Assembly: GCA_035048495.1 (NCBI GenBank)
Contig: CM068540.1
Span: forward strand, 17,530,829-17,594,828
DNA length: 64,000 nucleotides
From: Euptelea pleiosperma
Taxonomy: Eukaryota; Streptophyta; Magnoliopsida; Ranunculales; Eupteleaceae
Direction: 5' to 3'
A model generated the notes under the pieces. The model was given only the letters and a program-made list of their open reading frames with translations. It was not told the origin of the DNA and made no database searches. Each line of letters begins with the position of its first letter. Position 1 is the stretch's first letter. The position numbers were made by a program, and so were the translations under genes. Of this stretch, positions 44,801 through 56,800 are shown in pieces.

Positions 44801-47800
44801 CCAAACCACAAATCAGCCCGATTAGTGATTTAATAAGTGTTGCATCTTTGTACCTCAAATATTGCTCAAATTCCCACAGTTGAGATCAGCCCATGAAAAA
44901 AAGGCCAATCCAAAAGCCTATAAATCACTAATCAGGCTGATTTTTGGTTTGTAGGTCCACCATGGGATATGACAAACATCCATATGGTCCGAGTCCTAGA
45001 ACAGTGTGCCACGTGGCTTATATTATGTCCCTGTCATTTTATCTGTCATTTTAGATCTGTCAATGGAGCCCGACCCATGCCTTAAATGGCTGACTGATTG
45101 CACTTGAGAACACATTTTTGAAGCCCATTTTGGTGTACCCGTATAGAAGATGAATCAATGGCTGGTTTTTGGTGAATCAATGGTTGATTTTAGTAGATAC
45201 TAACCATAAGGATGTGTGATAATCAAGTAAAGCTCAACACTATTTATCAGCACCTTTTCCAAGGTAGCTTGCATGTTCACAAGTATTTACAAAATGTTAG
45301 AACCCATGATTAATAACAAAGAACTGCTTGCATTAAGGTTCATCATTATGGAATACAAAATAAGGATAAGTTCATACTTGCATTTCTATTCTTGTGTATC
45401 TTTTTAGATTCATCATTAGCCTACTTATTTTGCGTTTCTTTTATTCTCGTGTATCTTGTTTATATTTATCATTGGATTTTATTCTCCTATTCTCATGTGT
45501 CTTTCCATATGTTTTATTTTTATTTTGATAAGTATGTGTCTTTCTATATTCATCGTTAGCCTAATGGAATAGATTTTGTAATGTATATATGTTGGTAGAA
45601 ATACTTCATTATCAGATAAAGTAACTAATTCTAAATCAAGTATTTCTCTCATATTTGATTTATATAACACCTCTTTTTCTCTAGATATTTAGTTGGATTT
45701 TTGTCATTATTTATACTTGTTCTTAGTTAGTAATTGTTAATTTATCTTAAGTTTATGTTGTATATAAATGTGAATTGTGCACACACACACACATCATGCA
45801 TGTATATGCATTAAACCTTAGATCTCCCGTTCAAGAATCACTTTGTGACAATTATGTGGCTTATCACCTATTTGGAATACATTAGTTGTAAACTATGACG
45901 TTTGGTTCTCATTTGAGACTAAATTCAAGTGAACAACTTTGTTGTCTTTTTGGTGATAAGGAGTAATTGTCTGTTGTTGATTCTTGAATTGTCCCTTTGG
46001 ACAGTTTGGGAATGCATAATCTCTGGTACAGTCAGTTGTTAAAGTGTTTATTTCTATTTGTAGGACAGTTTTGGCGAGCATTCCTCTTGTTCTTTGGGTA
46101 CATATTTAGACAAGGTGACATGTTTGCCCCTAGTCTAAGTCGTGTACTTGGAGAACTATGGGGAAATGCTGCCGAAATTTTCCTTCAAAGAGAAATAATC
46201 ACTTGGCTATTGAGTGTACCGGAGATTATGCATTCCTGAATGGGATAGGATCAACCCACCCTTTAGAGAGGAGATAGGAAACATGATGCATGTGCATTTG
46301 AGTTGTGTGTGACTACGTGCTTAATTTCAGTTGAAGGTGGCGTCATTTTGAAGGAGATATGCCGATGGATAAAAGTTGGGTTAGGAAGCCAAGAAATAGT
46401 CCCGAGTATCTAAACGGAGTAGGACAATTCTTGGATTTTGCATTTTCTCGTTCAGAGTATGGAGACAAGATCAAGTGTCCATGTAAAAAATGTTGTCATA
46501 CATTCCTAAAGGATCGACTAGAAGTATATTGGGACCTAGTATTGATTGGGATAATACCGGATTATACCATCTAGTTGTACCATGGGGGTATGATAATGAA
46601 TATATGAGTGATGAGGCTGACGAGGGTGATGATATGCAAGGAATGTTACAAGATGCATATGGAATGTCGAACTTTGATCGTGAAGAGGAGAATGAATTGA
46701 ATGAGACTGGATCGACTGAGCCAAATCCGGAAGCGAATAAATTTTATGAATTGTTAAAGGATGCCGAGACTGAACTGTACCCAGGTTGCACAAAATTTTC
46801 AAAATTATCTTTTATTGTACGGTTATTACACTTGAAGTGTCTTAACGGATGGAGTAACAAATCATTCGACATGTTGCTTGAGTTGTTAAAGGAGGCACTT
46901 CCTGTTGGTGAAACGTTGCCCAGGAATCATTATGAATCCAAAAAGATCCTTCGGGATCTTAGGATGCATTATACGAAGATAGATGCATGCCCGAATGACT
47001 GCATGTTATACTGGAAGGAGCATGAGACCGCAAATGAATGTGTAGTATGTGGTGAGTCCAGGTGGAAACCGATTACACGTCACTCTACTGAAGATGCTTC
47101 CACTTCGTCTACAGAGGATAAGAAAATACCTGCAAAGATTTTGCGTTATTTTTCGTTGAGACCGAGACTTCAGAGGTTGTTTATGTGCTCAAAAACAGCC
47201 GAACACATGAGATGGCATGCCGAGGGTCGTACAAAAGATGGCGTGTTGAGGCATCCAGCAGATTCGATGGCGTGGGAAGCTTTAGACGAGAAATACCCAT
47301 CATTTGCTTCTGAACAGAGGAATGTTAGAGTTGGGATAGGGAGCGATGGCTTCACTCCTTTTAGTTATACGAGTACTCCTCACAGTACATGGCCCGTAAT
47401 TATTATTCCATATAATTTGCCGCCATGGATGTGTATGAAACAAACATCTTTCATGTTGACGTTGCTTATTCCTGGCCCTAAGGCTCCTGGGAATGACATC
47501 GATGTGTACCTGCAACCATTGATCGAAGAATTGAAGGAATTATGGACAGATGGATTTGAGACATACGATGCCTCTTTAAAACAAAATTTTCGGTGTCATG
47601 TAAGAGTCATATGGACTATTAATGACTTCCCTGCACTTGCGAACTTGTCAGGGTGGAGCACTAAGGGAAAACTTGCTTGTCCCTCATGCCACAAGGATAC
47701 TTGTTCAGTCAGATTGCAAGAAGGACATAAAGAATGTTACATGGGACATCGTCGATTCCTACCAACTGGTCATAAATTTCGACATAATAAGAAGTCGTTT

Positions 47801-50800
47801 AATGGCAGAAAAGAATTAAAAAGTGCTCCAAAACCATTGACCGGTGGGGATGTGCTCGACCAGTTATGGGACTACGAGCAGATAACATTTGGGAAGTCAG
47901 ATAAGGATAAAACTGGGAAGAAGAGAAAGAGGGATGATTGCAATTTACCTAAGAATTGGAAAAAGAAGAGCATTTTTTTTGAATTACCATATTGGAAAGA
48001 TCTCTTGTTGCGGCACAATTTGGATGTCATGCACATTGAAAAGAATGTGTGTGATAATGTGATCGGGACATTGCTAAATATGGAGGGTTCTAAAGACAAC
48101 CTGAAGGCTCGTCTGGATATGAAATTAATGGGTATAAGGAATGAACTTCACCCTATTCCAGATGGGAGGAAACTTTTACTTCCCGCTGCATGTCACACAA
48201 TGTCTTTGGTTGAGAAAAGGAAGTTCTGTCAAATCTTGAAAGATGTGAAGGTTCCAGATAGTTATTCGTCGAATTTCTCACGATGTGTTCAAGTGAAGAA
48301 TTGCAAGATCTCGGGGCTCAAGAGTCACGATTGCCATGTTCTCATGCAACAATTTCTTCCGCTTGTAATACGTGGTAACTTACCAAAGAATGTGTGTTCA
48401 GTTTTGATTGAGTTGTCCACGTTCTTCAGGCAGTTATGTTCGAAGGTGTTGAATGTGAAAGAATTGGAGCAACTTGAATCGCAGATTGTTGTAACACTTT
48501 GTAAATTAGAAATGATCTTTCCGCCGGCATTTTTTGATATAATGGTGCACTTGCCCATTCATTTAGCTGGTGAAGCCAAGGTGGCCGGACCCGTACAATA
48601 CCGTTGGATGTATCCAATTGAGAGGTACCTTCATAGGCTCAAAACATATGTTCGAAATAAAAATTATCCAAAAGGGTCGATTGCCGAAGGGTACATTTGT
48701 GAAGAATCATTGATATTTTGCTCGAGATACTTGCATGACATTGAAACGAGGTTCAACCGGCCACAACGGAATAGCGATGCTATTGATGCTGAATCATGTG
48801 GGAGGCTATCCATTTTCACAGGAATTGGTCGTGCCTTAGGGAAGGCTACAACATACATGCTAAGCAACCTTGACTGGGAACAAGCTCATCTCTATGTGCT
48901 AAACAACTGTCCCGAAGTCGCGCCATTTATTGAGTAAGACTAATCATTCCAAATTTACTTTCGATATGTATTTCATATAAATTGGTACTTATTGACGTGT
49001 TATTTATTGTACAGGCAACACAAACTAATAATCAATACCAATAATCGACGTATGGGACCTAGAGATGTTGAACTGAAACATATCAAGGAGTTTTCTTCAT
49101 GGTTTAAACAACATGTACGGTTTAGATATCATACAAACACTTGTATTTTTTAAGTGTAATTATATATAGTTTAAATGTATTAACCTTATTTTTCAAACAT
49201 GCCTAGGTCTCGCAGATGCGATTAAATGGCGAGCAAGTACATGAATCTCTCGAAATGTTATCTCTGGGTCCTTCTTGGACAGTGAAATCTTTTAAGGGGT
49301 ATATTGTAAAAGGGTTTAGATTTCACACAGAAGATAGAGAGAGAAAGAGAAAAACTCAAAATAGTGGAGTTTTTATAACTGCAGAAACTAATAGCTTTGC
49401 AAGCGCGAGAGACACAAACCCAACAACAGGCAATGTCGAATACTATGGCATTTTAAATGATATTCTGGAGCTACAGTATCCTGGCGAAAATCAGATCGTG
49501 TTATTTAAATGCCATTGGTACGATGTCCTGACTCATGGGGGATTCCGACAAGATGAGTATGGGTTCAACTGTGTGAATGTGAAACGAACCTTAAATACCA
49601 ATGAACCATTTATTCTCTCAAATCAGGCACATCAAGTTTTTTATGTTCAAGACATCAACAATGCTGATTGGCGCGTTGTACTAAAGACACAACCACGAGA
49701 CACATACAATATGGTGTCAACTGAGGACCTAGAAGAAGAGCCTTTCCAAGTAAATGAGCCCGAGTTGTACCAACAGGAACCCGACTCTAATGATGATGTC
49801 AGTTGGGTTAGGGATGATGTCGACGGAGTTGTTGTTGAAGGTTATGGAGTAGATCAAGCTTTCATCAATGATGATGATGATCCATTGTAATTTTTAATAT
49901 ATGTTGTAATTTTATTTTGTAATATGTTTGATTAATAAAATTGAGTTCTTCTACATTGATTTATTCTGTCAATATTATTCGTGCATATATGGCTTAATAT
50001 TATTCGTGTAAGAATTTAGATATGCCTCAACAAAATAAAATGTCTAAGAAGACTACATCGAGAGCCCCATTGCCAGTGTCGGCCCCATCGATAGTATCAG
50101 GCCCATCGTCAGCCCCATCCCCAGTGGCAGCTCCATCGCTAGCCCCATCCCCATCCCCATCCCCAGTGGCAGCTCCATCGCCAGCCTCATCACCAGCCCT
50201 ACAGTCGACGCTTGGTAGCGCTGGTATGATATAAGTTGCTGATATTATTGTTTGATGTTATAAATTTTGTATACTCATTGACGTGTTTTTGTTTAATTTT
50301 TGAAACAGCTTCTACCAGCGTCCGGAGGAGAGGGCCCACACGAGGAGTGGGTCATTTTGGCATTCCATTTGGCCAAAAAATGCAAATTGAATGGAATGAA
50401 CTAGGCCAACCTGTAGGTGATGGGGCTCGTTCATTTGGACAAGTATTGGGGATGGTTGTTAGGCATTCTGGTCATGCATCGTTGCAGTTAAAGAGATGGT
50501 TTAACATTCCTGATGATGCGAAGGAGAGGATGTGGCAAAAAGTAAAGGTAGGTGACATGATTTTTTATTATCTATTTTTACTTTTAGTAAATGATGTGAT
50601 TTTTAACAGTATTGTTGCTTAACGTTTCAGCAACAAGTTGATATCAGCGATGACCACAGACCGTGGGTCATGCAGTCAATGGGAACTAAATACAGCGATT
50701 GGAGGAATGATTTGAAGAAAAATTATGATGCCATGGACACGGATGAGCTTCGATTACAGAATAAACCCATAGGCATCTCAGATGCTGATTGGGCCTCTCT

Positions 50801-53800
50801 AGTCGTATACTAGAGTAGTGATGAGTTTCAGGTATTTCAAAAATAAAATTTCATTAACCATTTTCTATGTCATGACATTGAATTTGTTGCAGGCAATGTC
50901 AAAGCAAAATAAGACGAACCGTAGTAAGCAGACCATGAAACATACTGGGGGCACGAAGAGTTTTGCGCGCCACAGAGATGAGGAGGTGCGTATATGATTT
51001 TAATATATCACTGCTTGTTTTTTTAAGTTACTTTGACCTGTTATTGTTTAATAATTTATATGTTTTTTCTTCAAGAATAGGCTCGGAGTAGGACAGACGG
51101 TACTGCACCGAGTCGAGTTGACTTATTCTTCCGAACCCATCTTAGAAAAGATGGGTTGCCAGTTGATTCTACATCTGCTGATATCATGGTACGTAAGATG
51201 TCTATTTTAAATAAAAATATAATTGTCTTCTACTAACTAATTTGTTTTGAATGCAGTCCAAATTTAGGGAGCTTTCACAAAGTCGAGTGTCAGAGAGTGG
51301 TGAGGGAGAGAGTTCTACTCCCGCACTTACAGCTGACGAGATTTATACCAGCGTGATGCCCCCAGAGCGACATGGACGGGTACGCGGCTTTGGTCTAGGC
51401 CCGACGCCGACTTCGGTCTTTGGCTCATCATCTAGCTCATCCACTTCCAGTTATAAGGCGCTTCAAAATGAGTTCCAATTGATGCAGTCGCAAATGCAGA
51501 AGATGCAGGAGCAGATGCAAAAACAGGAGGACATGCATCAGCAAGCCCAATCCCAGATGCAAGAGCAGATGGTTGCATTTTTTCGCTCCATGCAATCAGC
51601 TAACATACCGCCTCCAAGCCAAGACTAGCATCAGTCTGACGACGCAAATGATGATCAGGTACATCTATATTTGTGAGATATGATTGTTGTATTTAAGTAC
51701 TCAAAATGAGGTTTTAAGTTAAGTCAAATATAGGACCTCGACGTCCAAATCGGGCTAACGAAGTTCGAATCTCCCAAAATTTGTTACAACACTTCTATTG
51801 TGTTGAAACAAATATGCTAGACGAGACGGGGTAAAAAATAGATGTCCGGTTAGGAATCTGTAATCAGTTATAGGTTTAAGCATTTACAGGTTTTAAGTTA
51901 AGTCAAATTTAAGACTCCAACGCTCAAATCGGGCAAATGAGGTCTGAATCTCCCAAAATTTATTACAACTCTTCTATTGTGTTGAAACAAATATGCTGGA
52001 AGAGACGGGGTAAAAAATAGATGTCCGGTTAGGAATCTGTAGTCAGTTATAGGTTTAAGCATTTACAAGTTTTAAGTTAAGTCAAATTTAAGACCTCGAC
52101 GTCCAAATCGGGCAAACGAAGTCTGAATCTCCCGAAATTTTTTACAACACTTCTATGGTATTGAAACAAATATGTTGGTAGAGACGGGATAAAAAACAGA
52201 TGTCCGGTTAAGAATCTGTAGTCAGTTATAGGTTTAAGCATTTACAAGTTTTAAGTTAAGTCAAATTTAGGACCTCGATGTCCAAATCGGACAAACGAAG
52301 TCTGAATCTCCCGAAATTTATTACAACACTTCTATGGTATTGAAACAAAAATGCTGGAAGAGACGGGATAAAAAACAGATGTCCGGTTAAGAATCTGTAG
52401 TCAGTTATAAGTTTAAGCATTTACAAGTTTTAAGTTAAGTCAAATTTAAGACCTCGACGTCCAAATCGGGCAAACGAAGTCTGAATCTCCCGAAATTTGT
52501 TACAACACTTCTATGGTATTGAAATAAATATGCTGGTAGAGACGGGATAAAAAATAGATGTCCGGTTAAGAATCTGTAGTCAGTTATAGGTTTAAGCATT
52601 TACAAGTTTTAAGTTAAGTCAAATTTAGGACCTCGATGTCCAAATCGGACAAACGAGGTCCGAATCTCCTGAGAACTGTTACAACACTTCTATTGTGTTG
52701 AAACAAATATGTTGAAAGAGACGGGGTAAAAAACAGATGTCCGGTTAGGAATCTGTAGTCAGTTATAGGTTTAAGCATTTACAAGTTTTAAGTTAAGTCA
52801 AATTTAAGACCTCGACGTCCAAATCGGGCAAACGAAGTCTGAATCTCCCGAAATTTATTACAACACTTCTATGGTATTGAAACAAATATGCTGGAAGAGA
52901 CGGGATAAAAAACAGATGTCCGGTTAAGAATCTGTAGTCAGTTATAGGTTTAAGGATTTACAAGTTTTAAGTTAAGTCAAATTTAGGACCTCGATGTCCA
53001 AATCGGACAAACGAGGTCCGAATCTCCTGAGACCTGTTACAACACTTTTATTGTGTTGAAACAAATATGCTGGAAGAGATGGGGTAAAAAATAGATGTCC
53101 GGTTAAGAATCTGTAGTCAGTTATAGGTTTAAGCATTTACAAGTTTTAAGTTAAGTCAAATTTAAGACCTCGATATCCAAATCGGACAAACGAGGTCCGA
53201 ATCTCCTGAGACCTATTACAACACTTCTATTGTGTTGAAACAAATATGCTGAAAGAGACGGGATAAAAAATAGATGTCCAGTTAGGAATCTGTAGTCAGT
53301 TATAGGTTTAAGCATTTACAAGTTTTAAGTTAAGTCAAATTTAGGACCTCGACGTCCAAATCGGGCAAACGATGTCCGAATCTCCCGAAATTTGTTACAA
53401 CACTTCTATTGTATTGAAACAAATATGATAGAAGAGACGGGGTAAAAAACAGATGTTCGGTTAAGAATCTGTTGTCAGTTATAGGTTTAAGCATTTACAA
53501 GTTTTAAGTTAAGTCAAATTTAGGACCTCGATGTCCAAATCGGACAAACGAGGTCCGAATATCCTGAAACCTGTTACAACACTTCTATTGTATTTAAACA
53601 AATATGCTGGAAGAGACGGGGTAAAAAATAGATGTCCGATTAGAAATCTGTAGTCAGTTATAGGTTTAAGCATTTACAAGTTTTAAGTTTAGTCAAATTT
53701 AAGACCTCGACGTCCAAATCGGGCAAATGAAGTCCGAATCTCCCAAAATTTGTTACAACACTTCTATTGTGTTGAAACAAATATGCTGGAAGAGACGGGA

Positions 53801-56800
53801 TAAAAAACAGATGTCCGGTTAGGAATCTGTAGTCAATTATAGGTTTAAGCATTTACAAGTTTTAAGTTAAGTCAAATTTAAGACCTCGACGTCCAAATCA
53901 GGCAAACGAAGTCCGAATCTCCCGAAATTTGTTACAACACTTCTATGGGGTTGAAACAAATATGCTGGAAGAGACGGGGTAAAAAATAGATGTCCGGTTA
54001 GGAATCTGTAATCAGTTATAGGTTTAAGCATTTACAGGTTTTAAGTTAAGTCAAATTTAAGACTCCAACGCTCAAATCGGGCAAACGAGGTCTGAATCTC
54101 CCAAAATTTGTTACAACTCTTCTATTGTGTTGAAACAAATATGCTGGAAGAGACGGGGTAAAAAACAGATGTCTGGTTATGAATCTGTAGTCAATTATAG
54201 GTTTAAGCATTTACAAGTTTTAAGTTAAGTCAAATTTAAGACCTCGACGTCCAAATCGGGCAAACGAAGTCTGAATCTTCCAAAATTTGTTACAACACTT
54301 CTATGGTATTGAAACAAATATGCTGAAAGAGACGGGATAAAAAACAGATGTCCGGTTAAGAATCTGTAGTCAGTTATAGGTTTAAGCATTTACAAGTTTT
54401 AAGTTAAGTCAAATTTAGGACCTCGATGTCCAAATCGGACAAACGAGGTCCGAATCTCCTGAGACCTGTTACAACACTTTTATTGTGTTTAAACAAATAT
54501 GCTGAAAGAGATGGGGTAAAAAACAGATGTCCGGTTAAGAATCTGTAGTCAGTTATAGGTTTAAGCATTTACAAGTTTTAAGTTAAGTCAAATTTAGGAC
54601 CTCGATGTCCAAATCGGACAAACGAGGTCCGAATCTCCTGAGACCTATTACAACACTTCTATTGTGTTGAAACAAATATGCTGAAAGAGACGGGGTAAAA
54701 AATAGATGTCCAGTTAGGAATCTGTAGTCAGTTATAGGTTTAAGCATTTACAAGTTTTAAGTTAAGTCAAATTTAGGACCTCAACGTCCAAATCGGGCAA
54801 ACGAAGTCCGAATCTCCCGAAATTTGTTACAACACTTTTATTGTATTGAAACAAATATGCTAGAAGAGACGGGGTAAAAAATAGATGTCCGGTTAAGAAT
54901 CTGTTGTCAGTTATAGGTTTAAGCATTTACAAGTTTTAAGTTAAGTCAAATTTAGGACCTCGATGTCCAAATCGGACAAACGAGGTCCGAATATCCTGAA
55001 ACCTATTACAACACTTCTATTGTGTTGAAACAAATATGCTGGAAGAGACGAGGTAAAAAATAGATGTCCGGTTAGAAATCTGTAGTCAGTTATAGGTTTA
55101 AGCATTTACAAGTTTTAAGTTAAGTCAAATTTAAGACCTCGACGTCCAAATCAGGCAAACGAAGTCCGAATCTCCCAAAATTTATTACAACACTTCTATT
55201 GTGTTGAAACAAATATGCTGGAAGAGACGGGGTAAAAAACAGATGTCCGGTTAGGAATCTGTAGTCAGGTATAGGTTTAGGCATTTACAGGTTTTAAGTT
55301 AAGTCAAATTTAGGACTCTGATGTTCAAGTCGGGCAAACGAGGTCCGAATCTCCCAAAACCTGTTACAACACTTCTAATGCATTGAAACAAATATGCTGG
55401 AAGAGACATGATACAAAGATGTCCGATTAGGAATCTATAATCAGTTAGACATTTCAAGGTTTTTAAGTTTAACTTTAATTCCTCGTTTCGTTTACACTTA
55501 ATCGTAACATTTTATATATTAATTATTTTACTTTTATTTGTTTTGCAGGGCCTAGATGCTGATTGATTGTGTCTTCTACTCTTCCAGATTGATTTTTAAA
55601 ACTTTTATAACATTGTTAAATTTGAAACAGTCAATATTGTAGAAATTTAATTATTTAAGATATTCAATTTTTTATTTTATTTACATTTTGATTTGATTAA
55701 ATGGACATGGAATAGAGAAATGGGGTATTATATACATTACAGGTACAGGTACAACAAATTATGCAAAAAAATTTTAAAAAAAATTTATACACCAAAATCT
55801 TTTAGCGACGGCCAGGGACCGTCGCTATAACTATTATGTAGCGACGGCCAGAACACTGACCCTCGCTATATATATCCTATAGCGACGGTCGGACTATATG
55901 ACCCTCGTTATATATATCTTATAGCGACGGGAATATGTTCTGGCCGTCGCTACATAATAGTTATAGCGACGGTCCCTGGCCGTCGCTAAAAGCTTTTTGG
56001 TGTGTAACACAAATTAAGATACACCGACAGGCATTTTTGAGGTGGCCGTCGGTAGTACCTTTTACCGACGAAATTTATAGCGACGGGTAGCGACGGTCGC
56101 CCTGGACGTCGGTATAACATATAGCGACGAATTATTGCCTTATACCGACGGTCAGCGGCCGTCGCTGAAAGTCTTTTTTCCTGTAGTGAATACAACTGAG
56201 TTGTCTTGATATATGCGTGGGTGGCCCGTGCCCACGGCACTTTCCGACAAAGTGTTTGTAAAAAGCGGGTGGGAGTTAATCTCAGCCATCGATATGAAGC
56301 TTAGTGGATCTCAGCCACTCATTATTGAAGCCATCTAAGATAAAAGGGGTATAAGCAAACCATTAAATTTTTGTTAAATTTTATTTTATTTTTTTAATTT
56401 TCAAATTTTGAATTTTGAATTTCAGCACCACTTTTTTCCGTTAAAATCATTAAAATTCATAAAATCCATTTTTTCATTTTTGCCCCTGGCTGTTTCAATC
56501 CGTTTTAACGGTAACACCCCTCTCGAGGCATAAAAAGTGGGGCTCTGACCCTTGGGTTATATGTAAATTCAACCCATTTCATTCCTTATATGTAGGTAAA
56601 TAGTAGGTCACCCATGCCCACAGCACTCATTGACAAAGCGTTTGTCAAAATTGGGTGTGAGTGGCTGAGATCGACTGTCCATTTGGTGTGATAAGATCTC
56701 GGCCATCCTTTATGAAGCCGGATAAGAGGGGGAGACAACCGTTCTGTTTTGTTATATAGAGTAGTAAATGGCCCGTGCCCACGGCACTCTTTCACGAAAG

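Larger units (their letters stand above)
43856..45076. mobile_element. long MITE of the GGGTCGGGCTCC family nested in the CACTA
   Basis: 1221 bp. Left end GGGTTGGGCTCCGTTAACAG, right end mirrored GGGTCGGGCTCCATTGACAG, with arms matching over about 100 bp (taaaatgacag, cacaatataagcca, tggcacactgtt). Flanks ttaccttaa and atgccttaa match at 7 of 9. Same family as 31656-32028. It contains another MITE and three tandem repeats. Confidence 0.72.
42955..56188 (+). mobile_element. CACTA (En/Spm) DNA transposon, 13.2 kb
   Basis: It begins CACTACAAGAAATTCTG and ends with the mirror of CACTACAGGAAAAAAG. It is flanked by a perfect 3-bp duplication AAT (42952-42954, 56189-56191). Both ends carry many tAGCGACGG subterminal motifs. 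It contains a tnp2-type transposase gene (46365-49890), a Ptta/En/Spm-type gene (50022-55566), a 179-bp satellite and a nested MITE. It lies in the GH17 intron in the same orientation. Terminal sequences are well preserved but both genes carry stops, so it may be mobilisable only in trans. Confidence 0.93.

Noticed and set aside
46490..46590. Start of the long transposase frame at 46490
   Set aside because: The first ~33 codons are out of frame with the domain encoded upstream from 46365. The real frame enters after the frameshift near 46583.
51711..55470. CRISPR-like regular array
   Set aside because: The whole 179-bp unit repeats with no unique spacers, and it is inside a plant transposon intron. 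It is a satellite.
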